A DNA stretch of 64,000 bases, taken from NCBI RefSeq assembly GCF_019880585.1, contig NZ_JAINVV010000012.1:62001-126000 (forward strand). Direction: 5' to 3'. This stretch comes from Sphingomonas colocasiae (GTDB lineage Bacteria > Pseudomonadota > Alphaproteobacteria > Sphingomonadales > Sphingomonadaceae). A model generated the notes under the pieces. That model saw only the letters and a program-made list of their open reading frames with translations, searched no databases and was not told the origin of the DNA. Shown one piece after another: positions 9,013 to 18,012 of the stretch. Position 1 is the stretch's first letter. Each line of letters starts with the position of its first letter. Both the position numbers and the translations under genes were made by a program.

Positions 9013-10824
9013 ATGTCCAGTTTCCCCATCCGCGCGCTGCTGCTCGCCGCAGCGGCCGCCTTGCCCGTTCCGCTTCTCGCCCAGCCCGCCGCCCCCGCGC
9101 CGGCCGCCACCGAAACGCCGGACGCCGCGCTCAAGCGGCTGTTCGCCGAAAGCGACGAAGCCGGCCTGAAGCGCAACCCGATCTCCGCGATCTTCCGCGG
9201 CGACCTGCGCTATGCCGACCGGCTCGGCGATTTCGGTTCCGATGCCTATTTCGACGCCGAACGCGCCGCCGCGCAGCAGGATCTGAAGCGCCTGAAGGCG
9301 ATCGACCGCGCCGCGCTGACCCCTGTCAACCAGATCGCCTATGACGTGTTCGAGTATAATATGCTCGACACGCTGGAGACGCTGACCCCCGAATATCTGG
9401 CGGTGACCGCGGTGCGGCCGATCGACCATTTCTTCGGCCTGCACGTCTTCTATCCCGGTTTCGCATCGGGCAAGGGCGCCGCGCCGTTCAAGACGCTGAC
9501 GGACTATGAGAACAACCTGAAGCGCCACAAGGATTATATCGCGGCGCTCGACCGTTCGATCGCCCGTTTCCGCGAGGGCATGAAGAGCGGCGTCACCCAG
9601 CCCAAACTGATCGTCAACAACATGATCGATCAGTTCGACCTGCAGATCGCGCAGGGCGTGGAAGGATCGACCTTCTACGAACCGGTCAACCAGTTCCCGG
9701 CCGGCATCTCCGCCGCAGATCAGGCACGGCTGAAGCGCGATTACGCCGCCGCCATCCGCGACGGCATCCTGCCCGCCTATGTGCGGATGCGCGATTTCCT
9801 GAAGACCGAATATCTGCCCGCCGCGCGCGACGGCGTCGGCCTCGTCCATATGAAGGGCGGCGCCTGGCTCTACGAGAAGCTGATCAAGAGCAACACCACG
9901 CTGCCGATGACCGCCGAGCAGATCCATCAGCTCGGCCTGTCCGAAGTCGCGCGGATCCGGGGCGAGATGGACGCGATCAAGAACAAGGTCGGCTTCAAGG
10001 GCACGCTCGCCCAGTTCTTCGATCACATCCGAACCGATCCCAAGTTCAAGATGACGTCGCGCGACGCGATGCTCCAGCGCTATTACGATATCGGCAAGCG
10101 CGTCGACGCGCGGGTGCGCGAGCAATTCTCGACCATCCCCAAGATGCCGCTCGAGATCCGCTATTACGAAGCCTATCGCGAAAAAACCTCGGCGGGCGGT
10201 TCGTACGAGTCCGGCCTGGCGGACGGATCGCGCCCCGGCGTCTTCTATTTCAACGCCTACGACCTGCCCTCGCGCACGACGCCGGGCATGGAGACCCTGT
10301 TCCTCCACGAAGGCGTGCCGGGCCATCATTTCCAGATCGCGCTTTCGATCGAGAACACCGATCTCCCCGCCTTCATGCGCTTCGGCGGCAACACCGCGTA
10401 CAACGAAGGCTGGGGGCTTTATGCCGAAACGCTGTGGAAGGAACTCGGCATGGAGACCGATCCCTATCAGCGCTTCGGCGGGCTGGACGACGAGATGCTG
10501 CGCGCGATGCGGCTGGTGGTCGATAGCGGCATCCACGCCAAGGGCTGGACCCGCGATCAGGCGATCCAGTACATGCTCGACAATTCGAGCATGGGGAAGA
10601 CCGACGCCACCGCCGAGGTGGAGCGCTATATCGCCATTCCCGGCCAGGCGCTCGCCTACAAGGTCGGCCAGCTCACCATCTCGCGGCTGAAGGCCAAGGC
10701 GCGGCAGGCGCTGGGCGCGAAATTCGATCCGCGCGAATTCCATGCCGAGGTGCTGATGACCGGATCGCTGCCGATGCCGGTGCTGGAGAAGAAGATCGAC
10801 GACTGGATCGCGTCTAAGAAATAA
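9013..10824 (+). CDS. DUF885 family secreted metallopeptidase-like protein
   Basis: 603-aa protein with a signal peptide ending near LLAQPAAPA. The C-terminal half carries the DUF885 zinc signature LFLHEGVPGHHFQ (about residue 437) and the following conserved EGWGLYAE about 35 residues later, which together give a gluzincin-like metal site. The protein probably acts as a periplasmic or lipid-anchored peptidase; its substrate is not known. The ATG at 9013 has a CCGGAG ribosome-binding site 8 bases upstream and starts the signal peptide; an upstream ATG at 8956 would spoil it. Confidence 0.88.
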   Translation: MSSFPIRALLLAAAAALPVPLLAQPAAPAPAATETPDAALKRLFAESDEAGLKRNPISAIFRGDLRYADRLGDFGSDAYFDAERAAAQQDLKRLKAIDRAALTPVNQIAYDVFEYNMLDTLETLTPEYLAVTAVRPIDHFFGLHVFYPGFASGKGAAPFKTLTDYENNLKRHKDYIAALDRSIARFREGMKSGVTQPKLIVNNMIDQFDLQIAQGVEGSTFYEPVNQFPAGISAADQARLKRDYAAAIRDGILPAYVRMRDFLKTEYLPAARDGVGLVHMKGGAWLYEKLIKSNTTLPMTAEQIHQLGLSEVARIRGEMDAIKNKVGFKGTLAQFFDHIRTDPKFKMTSRDAMLQRYYDIGKRVDARVREQFSTIPKMPLEIRYYEAYREKTSAGGSYESGLADGSRPGVFYFNAYDLPSRTTPGMETLFLHEGVPGHHFQIALSIENTDLPAFMRFGGNTAYNEGWGLYAETLWKELGMETDPYQRFGGLDDEMLRAMRLVVDSGIHAKGWTRDQAIQYMLDNSSMGKTDATAEVERYIAIPGQALAYKVGQLTISRLKAKARQALGAKFDPREFHAEVLMTGSLPMPVLEKKIDDWIASKK

Positions 10825-10844
10825 GGGCCTTCCGGACAAATCAT

Positions 10845-10936
10845 CGTCGCTCCAGCGAAAGCTGGAGCCCATGCAATGCCTGTGGTCTCACTGAAGCCGA
10901 CAGATCGCATGGGCCCCAGCTTTCGCTGGGGCGACG
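10845..10936. repeat. Double-hairpin palindromic repeat (REP-like)
   Basis: Two inverted arms, each itself a hairpin. The left one pairs CTCCAGC with GCTGGAG around GAAA (10850-10867). The right one pairs CCCCAGC with GCTGGGG around TTTC (10914-10931). The arms also pair with each other through CGTCGC/GCGACG and CCCATG/CATGGG. This is the layout of a bacterial REP-pair element; it lies in the gap after the DUF885 gene. Confidence 0.7.
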
Positions 10937-11034
10937 CGCCGTTTTCTGACCGCATTGCATTTCATCGACGCCTGTCCGCCGTCGATCGACCAGCGCTCCC
11001 GCTCTCCCGGCAACCGCACTATCCGCGCGCGATC

Positions 11035-11166
11035 ATGAGACCGCAGCCTGCCCCGACCTCGCATCCGCTGATCCGCGCGCTGATCGCCGCGGCGTTGCTG
11101 CTGCCGATCGCCGCGCTGCCCTTGGTCTATCCGGACGATCGGCCCAGCGCGACGGTTCGCGGCTGA
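11035..11166 (+). CDS. Small hypothetical single-span membrane protein
   Basis: 43-residue open frame, with one hydrophobic segment (ALIAAALLLPIAALPLVY) after a short N-terminus. No family is recognised and no clear ribosome-binding site is seen. A terminator-like hairpin lies 9 bp after the stop, which mildly supports transcription in this direction. It may also be chance coding in an intergenic region. Confidence 0.3.
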   Translation: MRPQPAPTSHPLIRALIAAALLLPIAALPLVYPDDRPSATVRG

Positions 11167-11174
11167 ATCTACGC

Positions 11175-11197
11175 AAGCGCCGAACATGCGGCGCTTT
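11175..11197 (+). terminator. Hairpin terminator candidate
   Basis: A 7-bp stem AAGCGCC/GGCGCTT with an 8-base loop, followed by T and CCC. It is the end of the short transcript that would cover the small reading frame at 11035-11166. The T-tract is weak. Confidence 0.4.
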
Positions 11198-11206
11198 CCC
11201 GTTCAC

Positions 11207-11305
11207 TTCGAGCAGCATCGAGCGAAGTCGAGATGCGCCCGTCGAGAAGCGCTGCACCGGACTTCTCGACTGTGTTCTCGACAAGCTCGAACCTGCGCTC
11301 GAAGC
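11207..11305. repeat. Intergenic CGAG-rich palindromic repeats
   Basis: A run of TCGA-containing inverted repeats, including a perfect 9-bp pair GTCGAGAAG/CTTCTCGAC (11241-11249 and 11262-11270). Motifs such as TCGAGCGAAGTCGAGA are typical of dispersed sphingomonad repeats. No coding sense is seen here. Confidence 0.55.
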
Positions 11306-11319
11306 AAACGGTGGGGGCC

Positions 11320-11832
11320 TCAAACCCGCTTGTAGAAGATCGTCGTCGCTTCCGGCGTGCCCGCCACGTTGAGCGCATAATCGGGAATGCCGCCGACCTC
11401 GATCCAGCCCATCCGTCGATAGATGCGTTCAGCCGCCGCGCCCGCTGTATCGAGCACGAGCAGTGTGAGCCCCATCGCGCGGGCCTGCGCCTCCGCCCCC
11501 GTCATCAGCGCCACGCCCGCCCCCTGGCCGCGTGCACCGGGATGAACGAGCAGCTTGGCGATATCGCCGCGATGCGGCTGATTGTCGGTGCCCGCGCGCA
11601 CCACCATCACGGTGCCGACGGGCGCCTCGCCTTCGAAGGCGACAAGCAACGCGCATCCGCCATCCGCGACGCCGGCACGGCGCGCGCGCCAGAAATCGGC
11701 CGCGCGATCCTGAGTCAGATCGGCCAGGAAGCTGACCGAGGCCCCGTCCGCCACACAGGCGAGCAATATCGCGCCGAGCGCATCCGCATTGGCGTCGACC
11801 CATTCGGCATCGACGGCGCGGACCGCGATCAC
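11320..11832 (-). CDS. GNAT family N-acetyltransferase
   Basis: 170-aa acetyl-CoA-dependent acetyltransferase. The acyl-CoA binding block is IAKLLVHPGARGQGAGVALM (about residues 95-114), with the R/Q-x-x-G-x-G/A loop, followed by LTLLVLDT and the C-terminal strand YRRMGWIEVG. The start is GTG at 11832, which overlaps the lysK stop as GTGA; no ATG start gives a complete domain. The substrate is not known. It is co-transcribed after lysK. Confidence 0.82.
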   Translation of the reverse strand: MIAVRAVDAEWVDANADALGAILLACVADGASVSFLADLTQDRAADFWRARRAGVADGGCALLVAFEGEAPVGTVMVVRAGTDNQPHRGDIAKLLVHPGARGQGAGVALMTGAEAQARAMGLTLLVLDTAGAAAERIYRRMGWIEVGGIPDYALNVAGTPEATTIFYKRV

Positions 11833-13394
11833 GCCGCCAGCGCCTCTGCGATCAGCTTGCGGCTGTTCTCCATGCCGTAAAGCGCGATGAAGCTGCCCAT
11901 GCGCGGCCCCTGTTCGGCGCCCAGCAGCGTCTCGTACAGCGCCTTGAACCAGTCGCGCAGAGTGTCGAATCCGCCTTCCTTGCCGACGGCATAGACCTCG
12001 TTCTGGATCGTCTCCGCATCGGCATTCGCGGGCAATGCCGCCAGCCGCGCGTCGAGATCGCGCAGCGCCCCGGCCTCCAGCTCGGTCGGCGCACGGCGCT
12101 TGAGCGTCGGCGCGACGAAATCGCGGTGATAGGCGAGCGCATGGTCGATCAGCCGGTCGAGCGCCGGATATTTGGCGGGATCGGCGTCGGGCACATAGTT
12201 GCCCAGATAGCCCCAGACCTGATCCTTGCCCGCCTCTCCCATCACGCCGACCAGGTTGAGCAGCAGGCCGAAGGTGACCGGCAGCGCCTCCGCCGGCACG
12301 TCGCCATTGTGGATATGGTGAACGGGATTGCCGAGCTTCTGTTCGATCGGCTGGTTCGGCCAGTTGGCGCGGAACTGCCAATAATCGTCCACCGCGCGCG
12401 GGATCACGCCCATGTGCAGCGCCTTCGCCTTGCGCGGCTCGCGATAGATATAGAATGCCAGGCTCTCGTCGGGCCCATAGGTCAGCCATTGCTCCAGCGT
12501 CAGGCCGTTGCCCTTGGACTTGGAGATCTTCTCGCCCTTCTCGTCGAGGAACATCTCGTAGTTGAAGCCCTCGGGCGGGCGGGCGCCGAGCACGCGCGCG
12601 ATCTTCGAGCTTTGCGTGACCGAATCGATCAGGTCCTTGCCCGACATCTCGTAATCGACGCCCAGCGCGACCCAGCGCATCGCCCAGTCGACCTTCCATT
12701 GCAGCTTGGCCGCGCCCGACAGGATCGATTGCTCGACGGTCTCGCCCTCATCCTCGAAGCGGACGATGCCGTTCTCCGCATCGATCACGGTGACGGGCAC
12801 CTGAAGCACGATGCCCGACTTTTTCGAGACCGGCAGCACCGGCGAATAGGTCGCCTGACGTTCCTTGCCGAGCGTGGGCAGCATCACGCCCATGATCGCG
12901 TCGTAGTTCTTCAGGATCAGCTTCAGCGTCTCGTCGAAGCGGCCGGACGCATAGACCTCGGTCGAACTCATGAACTCGTAGTCGAAGCCGAACCGGTCGA
13001 GAAATTCGCGGAGCATCGCGTTGTTGTGATGCGCGAAGCTCTCATATTTGCCGAAGGGATCGGGAATCCGCGTCAGCGGCTTGCCGAGATGTTCGCGCAG
13101 CATCTCCTGATTCGGAACATTGTCCGGCACCTTGCGCAGGCCGTCCATATCGTCGCTGAACGCGATCAGCCGCGTCGGCACGTCCGAAATCGCCTGATAG
13201 GCCTGGCGCACCAGGGTGGTGCGCAGCACTTCGTTGAAGGTGCCGATATGCGGCAGGCCCGAAGGGCCATAGCCGGTTTCGAACAGGATATGGCCCTTGG
13301 CCGGCGCGCCGTCGGGATAGCGCTTGAGCAATTTGCGCGCTTCCTCGAACGGCCAGGCCTTCGAGTCCATCGCTGCGCCACGCAAGTCGCTCAC
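11829..13394 (-). CDS. lysK: Class I lysyl-tRNA synthetase
   Basis: Charges tRNA-Lys using the archaeal-type class I fold, which is usual in alphaproteobacteria. The HIGH-type motif is PHIGT in GYGPSGLPHIGTFNE near residue 43, and the KMSKS motif is KISKSKGNG near 280. Length is 521 aa from the GTG at 13394, which has a well-placed AAAGGG ribosome-binding site; an ATG at 13424 would add 10 residues. A GNAT gene overlaps its stop. The gene is divergent from the DinG-like helicase. Confidence 0.92.
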   Translation of the reverse strand: MSDLRGAAMDSKAWPFEEARKLLKRYPDGAPAKGHILFETGYGPSGLPHIGTFNEVLRTTLVRQAYQAISDVPTRLIAFSDDMDGLRKVPDNVPNQEMLREHLGKPLTRIPDPFGKYESFAHHNNAMLREFLDRFGFDYEFMSSTEVYASGRFDETLKLILKNYDAIMGVMLPTLGKERQATYSPVLPVSKKSGIVLQVPVTVIDAENGIVRFEDEGETVEQSILSGAAKLQWKVDWAMRWVALGVDYEMSGKDLIDSVTQSSKIARVLGARPPEGFNYEMFLDEKGEKISKSKGNGLTLEQWLTYGPDESLAFYIYREPRKAKALHMGVIPRAVDDYWQFRANWPNQPIEQKLGNPVHHIHNGDVPAEALPVTFGLLLNLVGVMGEAGKDQVWGYLGNYVPDADPAKYPALDRLIDHALAYHRDFVAPTLKRRAPTELEAGALRDLDARLAALPANADAETIQNEVYAVGKEGGFDTLRDWFKALYETLLGAEQGPRMGSFIALYGMENSRKLIAEALAA

Positions 13395-13434
13395 TGGTGT
13401 TGCCCTTTCGTTCCTGGTCGTCATAACGGGGTGA

Positions 13435-16158
13435 ATGGCGGCCTCTTTGCCCTATCCCGCGCTGCATGCAAGCCATGCCGGCATCTGGATCGCATCTCCC
13501 GACGGGGAGACGCGCGGCGTGAGCCGTGGCGAGGCGATCGCGCTGGCCGCGGAAACGCCGATGATCGTGCTCAACGCGCCGCTTGTCGGCCAGCGGCTGG
13601 GCTATCCCGAACTCTCCGGGCTCGACCTGCTGGAACTGTTCGCCTTCATCCATCCGGCGCGATTCGCGGTGCCGACACCCAAGGGGCTGGCGCGCGCGAT
13701 CGGGCTGGCGCCACCCGAGGACGATGCAAGTGCCGCCGAATTCCTGCGCCGCGCCGCCCAGGCGCTGCTGGCGCGGTCGGACGATCCGCATTGGGCGGAG
13801 CGCGAAGGCGCCTATGGCATGGCGCAGTCGCTGCAACGGCTGCGCTGGCCTTGGGGCGGAATCCTGCTCGACACGCTGAAGCGGCCCGAGCGCAACGAAC
13901 GCTGGCTGTTCGCCCGGCTTCCCGAATGGGAGGAAAAGGCGCCGCGCGCAGCACCGCGCTCCGTTTCGCTCGCCCTGCCCGACGTGATCGACCGGCTCGA
14001 CCTGCTGACCGGCCACGGCGCGGAGGTTCGCCCGGGCCAGCGCGGCTATGCCGAGGTCGTGACCGAAGCGTTCGAACCGCGCGCGCGGCGCGACGAGCCC
14101 AATATGATCCTGGCCGAGGCCGGCACCGGCATCGGCAAGACGCTGGGCTATCTCGCCCCCGCCTCGCTCTGGGCCGAGCGGGCGGACGGCGCGGTCTGGA
14201 TATCCACCTACACCAAGGCGTTGCAGCGCCAGCTCAATCGCGAGAGCGAAAGGCTGTTTCCCGATCCCAGGCTGCGCCGCCGCAAGGTGGTGGTGCGCAA
14301 GGGCCGCGAAAATTATCTGTGCCTGCTCAACCTGGAGGACGCGCTGCAGGGCGGGTTCGCCGGGCGCGCCGCGATCCTGGCGCAGCTTGTCGCGCGCTGG
14401 GCCGCCTATTCGGCGGATGGCGACATGGTGGGCGGCGATCTGCCCGGCTGGCTGCCCTCGCTGTTCCGCCGCAACGGATCGACCGCGCTGACCGACCGGC
14501 GCGGCGAATGCGTCTATGCCGGCTGCCCGCATTACCGGAAATGCTTCATCGAACGCGCGGCGCGCGCCAGCGCGGATGCCGATATCGTCATCGCCAACCA
14601 TGCGCTGGTGATGGTCAACGCCGCGCGCGGGCGCGAGGCGGCGAACCGGCCGAGCCGAATCGTCTTCGACGAAGGCCATCATCTGTTCGACGCCGCCGAC
14701 GCGATGTTCTCGACCGCGCTGTCGGGCCAGGAGGCGATCGAATTGCGGCGCTGGATCACCGGGCCCGAAGGATCGTCGCGCGGGCGCCGTCGGGGCCTTG
14801 CCGCCCGCCTGTCCGACGTCGCGAGCTATGACGACGAGGGCAGCCGTGCGATCTCCGCCGCCGTCAGCGCGGCACAGGCGCTGCCATCGGACGGCTGGCT
14901 CCAGCGGCTGAACGAAGGCGCGCCCTTCGGCGCGATCGAGGCGCTGCTCGCGGCGGTGCGCGGCACCGTGTTCGGCCGCGATGCCGGCGAGGATGCAGGC
15001 TATGGCCTGGAAACCGAGATGGCCGAACTCGACGGTGCGATCGTCGAAGCCGCGCAGCCCGCGGCGGCAGCGCTCGACGCGATCCTTCGCCCGCTCGTGG
15101 CGCTCGGGCGTCGGCTGGAAGCGGTGATGGAGGATGGCCCGGACTGGCTCGACGGCCAGGCGCGCGCGCGCGTCGAGGGCGCGATCGCCAGCCTCGGCTG
15201 GCGCGCCGACATGCTCGGCGGCTGGCTGTCGCTGCTCTCTCGCATCGGTGGCCCCGCCGATCCCGATTTCGTCGACTGGCTGGCGGTCGACCGGATCGAG
15301 GGCCGCGAGATCGATATCGGCCTGCATCGCCACTGGCTCGATCCGACGCGCCCGGTTGCGGAGATCGTGCTGAAACCGGCGCATGGCGTGCTCGTCACCT
15401 CGGCGACGCTCAAGGGCGGTGGCGACTGGGATACCGCCGAAGCACGCACGGGCGCCCCGCATCTCGCCCATCCGCCGCATCGATTCGAGGCGCCGAGCCC
15501 GTTCGACTATGCGACGCAGGCCGAAGTGCTGATCGTCACCGATGTGAAGAAGGGCGATATCGCGCAGCTCGCCGGCGCCTTCGGCAAGCTGATCGTCGCG
15601 GCCGAGGGTGGCACGCTCGGGCTGTTCACCGCAATCCGGCGGCTGCGCGCCGTCCATGCCCGCATTGCCGACCGGCTGGCGCGCGACCGGCTGCCGCTTT
15701 ACGCCCAGCATGTCGATCCGATCGATACCGGCACCCTGGTCGATATCTTCCGCGACGATCCGCGCGCATCGCTGCTCGGCACCGACGCCTTGCGCGACGG
15801 CGTCGACGTACCGGGTGAATCGCTGCGGATGGTGGTGATGGAGGGGGTGCCGTGGCCGAAACCCACCGTACTTCACGCCGCGCGCCGCCTGGCCGGCGGT
15901 GGCAGCGCCTATGACGATCGGTTGATTCGTGCGCGGCTGGCCCAGGCATTCGGCCGGCTGATCCGCCGCGCCGACGATCGCGGCATCTTCGTCATGCTTT
16001 CCTCCGCCATGCCGTCGCGGCTGCTGACCGCCTTTCCCGCCGGCACCCCGATCAGCCGCGTCACGCTGGACGAAGCCGCCGCGCGCGTGCGCCAGCGACT
16101 TTCATCCGTCACGATTTCGGGGCAAGAGGCCGCGGAAAGGATCACGGAGAGGAAATGA
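13435..16158 (+). CDS. DinG/Rad3-like ATP-dependent DNA helicase
   Basis: 907-aa superfamily 2 helicase. Walker A is AEAGTGIGKTLGYLAP near residue 225, and the DEAH-type box is VFDEGHHLFDAADAMF near 410. The cysteines in GECVYAGCPHYRKCF (near 360-375), with a further Cys in the ENYLCLLN segment, are in the place of the Rad3/DinG Fe-S cluster ligands. The C-terminal helicase motif is QAFGRLIRRADDRG. The N-terminal 200 residues (GIWIASPDGETRGVS) are a family-specific region. Likely role is unwinding of damaged or structured DNA. It overlaps the SixA gene by 4 bp. Confidence 0.88.
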   Translation: MAASLPYPALHASHAGIWIASPDGETRGVSRGEAIALAAETPMIVLNAPLVGQRLGYPELSGLDLLELFAFIHPARFAVPTPKGLARAIGLAPPEDDASAAEFLRRAAQALLARSDDPHWAEREGAYGMAQSLQRLRWPWGGILLDTLKRPERNERWLFARLPEWEEKAPRAAPRSVSLALPDVIDRLDLLTGHGAEVRPGQRGYAEVVTEAFEPRARRDEPNMILAEAGTGIGKTLGYLAPASLWAERADGAVWISTYTKALQRQLNRESERLFPDPRLRRRKVVVRKGRENYLCLLNLEDALQGGFAGRAAILAQLVARWAAYSADGDMVGGDLPGWLPSLFRRNGSTALTDRRGECVYAGCPHYRKCFIERAARASADADIVIANHALVMVNAARGREAANRPSRIVFDEGHHLFDAADAMFSTALSGQEAIELRRWITGPEGSSRGRRRGLAARLSDVASYDDEGSRAISAAVSAAQALPSDGWLQRLNEGAPFGAIEALLAAVRGTVFGRDAGEDAGYGLETEMAELDGAIVEAAQPAAAALDAILRPLVALGRRLEAVMEDGPDWLDGQARARVEGAIASLGWRADMLGGWLSLLSRIGGPADPDFVDWLAVDRIEGREIDIGLHRHWLDPTRPVAEIVLKPAHGVLVTSATLKGGGDWDTAEARTGAPHLAHPPHRFEAPSPFDYATQAEVLIVTDVKKGDIAQLAGAFGKLIVAAEGGTLGLFTAIRRLRAVHARIADRLARDRLPLYAQHVDPIDTGTLVDIFRDDPRASLLGTDALRDGVDVPGESLRMVVMEGVPWPKPTVLHAARRLAGGGSAYDDRLIRARLAQAFGRLIRRADDRGIFVMLSSAMPSRLLTAFPAGTPISRVTLDEAAARVRQRLSSVTISGQEAAERITERK

Positions 16159-16700
16159 AGACGCTCAGCCTGCTGCGCCACGCGAAATCGAGCTGGGACG
16201 ATCCGGTGGCGCGCGATTTCGACCGCGCGCTCAACAAGCGCGGCATTCGCGGCGCGCGGCTGATGGGCGAATATATGCGGCGCGAGGGGCTGGAATATGA
16301 CCATGTCGTCTCGTCCCCCGCCGTGCGTTGCACCGAAACGCTCGACTATCTGTGGGAAGGCATGGGCCGCACGCTGCATGCCACCTGGGACCGGCGCATC
16401 TATCTCGCATCGTGCGTCACCCTGCTCGACGTGGTCAACGACCGGCCCGATTCGGCCGATCACGTGATGATGTGCGGCCATAATCCCGGGCTGGAGGACC
16501 TGATCCTGCTGCTGGTGCCCGATCGCGCCGGCGATGCGCTGCGCGACTCGGTCGAAGAGAAATTCCCGACCGCCGCGCTCGCGGAAATCACCTTTGACGT
16601 GACGCGCTGGGCCGATGTGAAGGCGGGAACCGGCAATTTCGTCCGGCTGATGCGGCCGCGCGACCTGGATGCCGCACTGGGCCCCGAAATCGATGGCTGA
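16155..16700 (+). CDS. SixA-like histidine phosphatase
   Basis: 181-aa phosphohistidine phosphatase of the phosphoglycerate mutase-like superfamily. The catalytic motif LLRHAKSSWDD is at residues 5-15, and the second active-site histidine is in MMCGHNPGLEDL near 107. SixA proteins dephosphorylate histidine-phosphotransfer domains or the nitrogen PTS protein. It starts inside the helicase stop codon (ATGA) and its own stop overlaps the following GNAT gene, so the three are one operon. Confidence 0.85.
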   Translation: MKTLSLLRHAKSSWDDPVARDFDRALNKRGIRGARLMGEYMRREGLEYDHVVSSPAVRCTETLDYLWEGMGRTLHATWDRRIYLASCVTLLDVVNDRPDSADHVMMCGHNPGLEDLILLLVPDRAGDALRDSVEEKFPTAALAEITFDVTRWADVKAGTGNFVRLMRPRDLDAALGPEIDG

Positions 16701-17211
16701 GCTGCTGCTGCGCCGTGCCACAGCATCAGACGCCGACCGTCTTTCGCTGCTGGGTCAGGCGACCTTCCTTGTCGCCTTCGCGAGCGATCACCCCGGCGAT
16801 GCGCTGGTCACGCATTGCCGCACCCAGCATTCGCCCGAACTCTATGCAGATTGGGCCGAACGGCGCGATCATGCGCTATGGCTGGTCGAAACCGAACTCG
16901 GCGCGCCGATCGGCTATGCGGCGCTGACCCCGCCCGCGCTCGACATTCCCGTCGATCAGGGCGATCTGGAACTCAAACGCATCTATGCGCTCACCGGCTG
17001 GCAGAATGCGGGGCTGGGACGGCGGCTGATGGACGCGGTGATCGCCGAAGCGCGCGCGCGCGGCGCGAAACGGCTCTATCTGTGCGTCTACGAGATCAAC
17101 GAAGCCGCGCAGCGTTTCTATGCGCGCTGCGGGTTCGTCCGGGTCGGCCAGCAGGCCTTCAAAGTCGGCGAAGCGGTCTTCAACGACTGGATCCTGGCAC
17201 TCGAGCTATAG
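16693..17211 (+). CDS. GNAT family N-acetyltransferase
   Basis: 172-aa acetyltransferase. The acetyl-CoA loop is WQNAGLGRRLMDAVIAEA near residue 107, followed by LYLCVYEINEAAQRFYARCGF, the usual beta5-alpha4 region in which the tyrosine acts as general acid. It starts at the ATG 16693, 8 bp inside the SixA gene. The substrate is unknown; the layout resembles RimI/PAT small-molecule acetyltransferases. Confidence 0.83.
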   Translation: MAELLLRRATASDADRLSLLGQATFLVAFASDHPGDALVTHCRTQHSPELYADWAERRDHALWLVETELGAPIGYAALTPPALDIPVDQGDLELKRIYALTGWQNAGLGRRLMDAVIAEARARGAKRLYLCVYEINEAAQRFYARCGFVRVGQQAFKVGEAVFNDWILALEL

Positions 17212-17235
17212 AGCGAGTCGATCCGGCGCGCCGGA

Positions 17236-17619
17236 TCAGGCGTCGGCGAGCGCGCGGGCCAGATCGGCGCGAACCTGGCGGATCGCCGGCAGCATGCCGG
17301 CGGCGACCGCCGGGGCGGATGGCTGGGGAGCGGCGGGCGCCGCGGCGGGCGCAGGCGCCATATCGGCCGAAGGGCCCATGCGCTGGCTCAGCAGCTTCTG
17401 GACGCCCTTGATCGTATAGCCTTCCTGGTTGAGCAGCCGATTGATCCGCTGCGCCAGCGCCACATCCTCAGGCCGGTAATAGCGCCGCTTGCCGGCGCGC
17501 TGGAGCGGCCGAAGCTGGGGAAAGCGCGTTTCCCAATACCGCAGGATATGCTGCGGCAGGCCGAGCGAATCGGAAAGCTCGCCGATGGTCAGGAACGCGC
17601 CGGCGGCCTTGTCGCTCAC
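17236..17619 (-). CDS. MerR family transcriptional regulator
   Basis: 127-aa regulator. The MerR winged helix lies at residues 9-80 (FLTIGELSDSLGLPQHILRYWE), followed by RRYYRPEDVALAQRINRLL. The C-terminal half is a short Ala/Pro-rich segment without metal-binding cysteines, so no effector is evident. This MerR gene directly after ihfA is a conserved arrangement in alphaproteobacteria; its targets are not known. Confidence 0.88.
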   Translation of the reverse strand: MSDKAAGAFLTIGELSDSLGLPQHILRYWETRFPQLRPLQRAGKRRYYRPEDVALAQRINRLLNQEGYTIKGVQKLLSQRMGPSADMAPAPAAAPAAPQPSAPAVAAGMLPAIRQVRADLARALADA

Positions 17620-17626
17620 GGCGCGG

Positions 17627-17923
17627 TCACCCGGCCTTGACGATGCGGTCGCGCAGCATCTGGCTGGCGCGGAAGGTGAGAACGCGCCGGGGCGCGATCG
17701 GCACCTCTACGCCGGTCTTCGGATTGCGGCCGACGCGCTGGCCCTTGTCGCGCAGCACAAAGCTGCCGAAACCCGAAATCTTCACGTTCTGACCGTCGGA
17801 CAGGGCACCGCACATATGCGCGAGGATCTGTTCGACGAGCTTGGACGATTCCGCGCGCGACAGCCCGATTTCGCGGTGTACCGAATCGGCGAGATCGGCC
17901 CGGGTCAAAGTGGGTGCAGCCAT
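17627..17923 (-). CDS. ihfA: Integration host factor subunit alpha
   Basis: 98-aa DNA-bending protein of the HU/IHF family. It has the beta-arm signature [21 protein letters not shown] (residues about 51-71) and the IHF-alpha N-terminus [21 protein letters not shown]. With IhfB it bends DNA at WATCAANNNNTTR sites, including upstream of sigma54 promoters; a candidate site lies at the rsr/rtcR region of this window. It sits between fabH and the MerR gene. Confidence 0.93.
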   Translation of the reverse strand: MAAPTLTRADLADSVHREIGLSRAESSKLVEQILAHMCGALSDGQNVKISGFGSFVLRDKGQRVGRNPKTGVEVPIAPRRVLTFRASQMLRDRIVKAG

Positions 17924-18012
17924 GGAGAATCCCTCAGTCTAAGCGCCGATTTTCATATTATCGTTACAGTGCCGCACGTCAATTCACCGACTGTCCCCAT
18001 AGCGGGACTGTC

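Noticed and set aside
8977-10872. 631-codon frame antisense to the DUF885 gene
   Set aside because: The plus strand encodes a signal peptide and the HEGVPGHH motif. The antisense product has low-complexity composition and no motif.
12126-15876. Very long open frames on both strands opposite lysK and the DinG-like helicase (900 or more codons)
   Set aside because: They are Arg/Ala/Gly-rich, lack any family motif, and lie antisense to or out of frame with genes that have clear catalytic motifs; long open antisense frames are expected in high-GC DNA.
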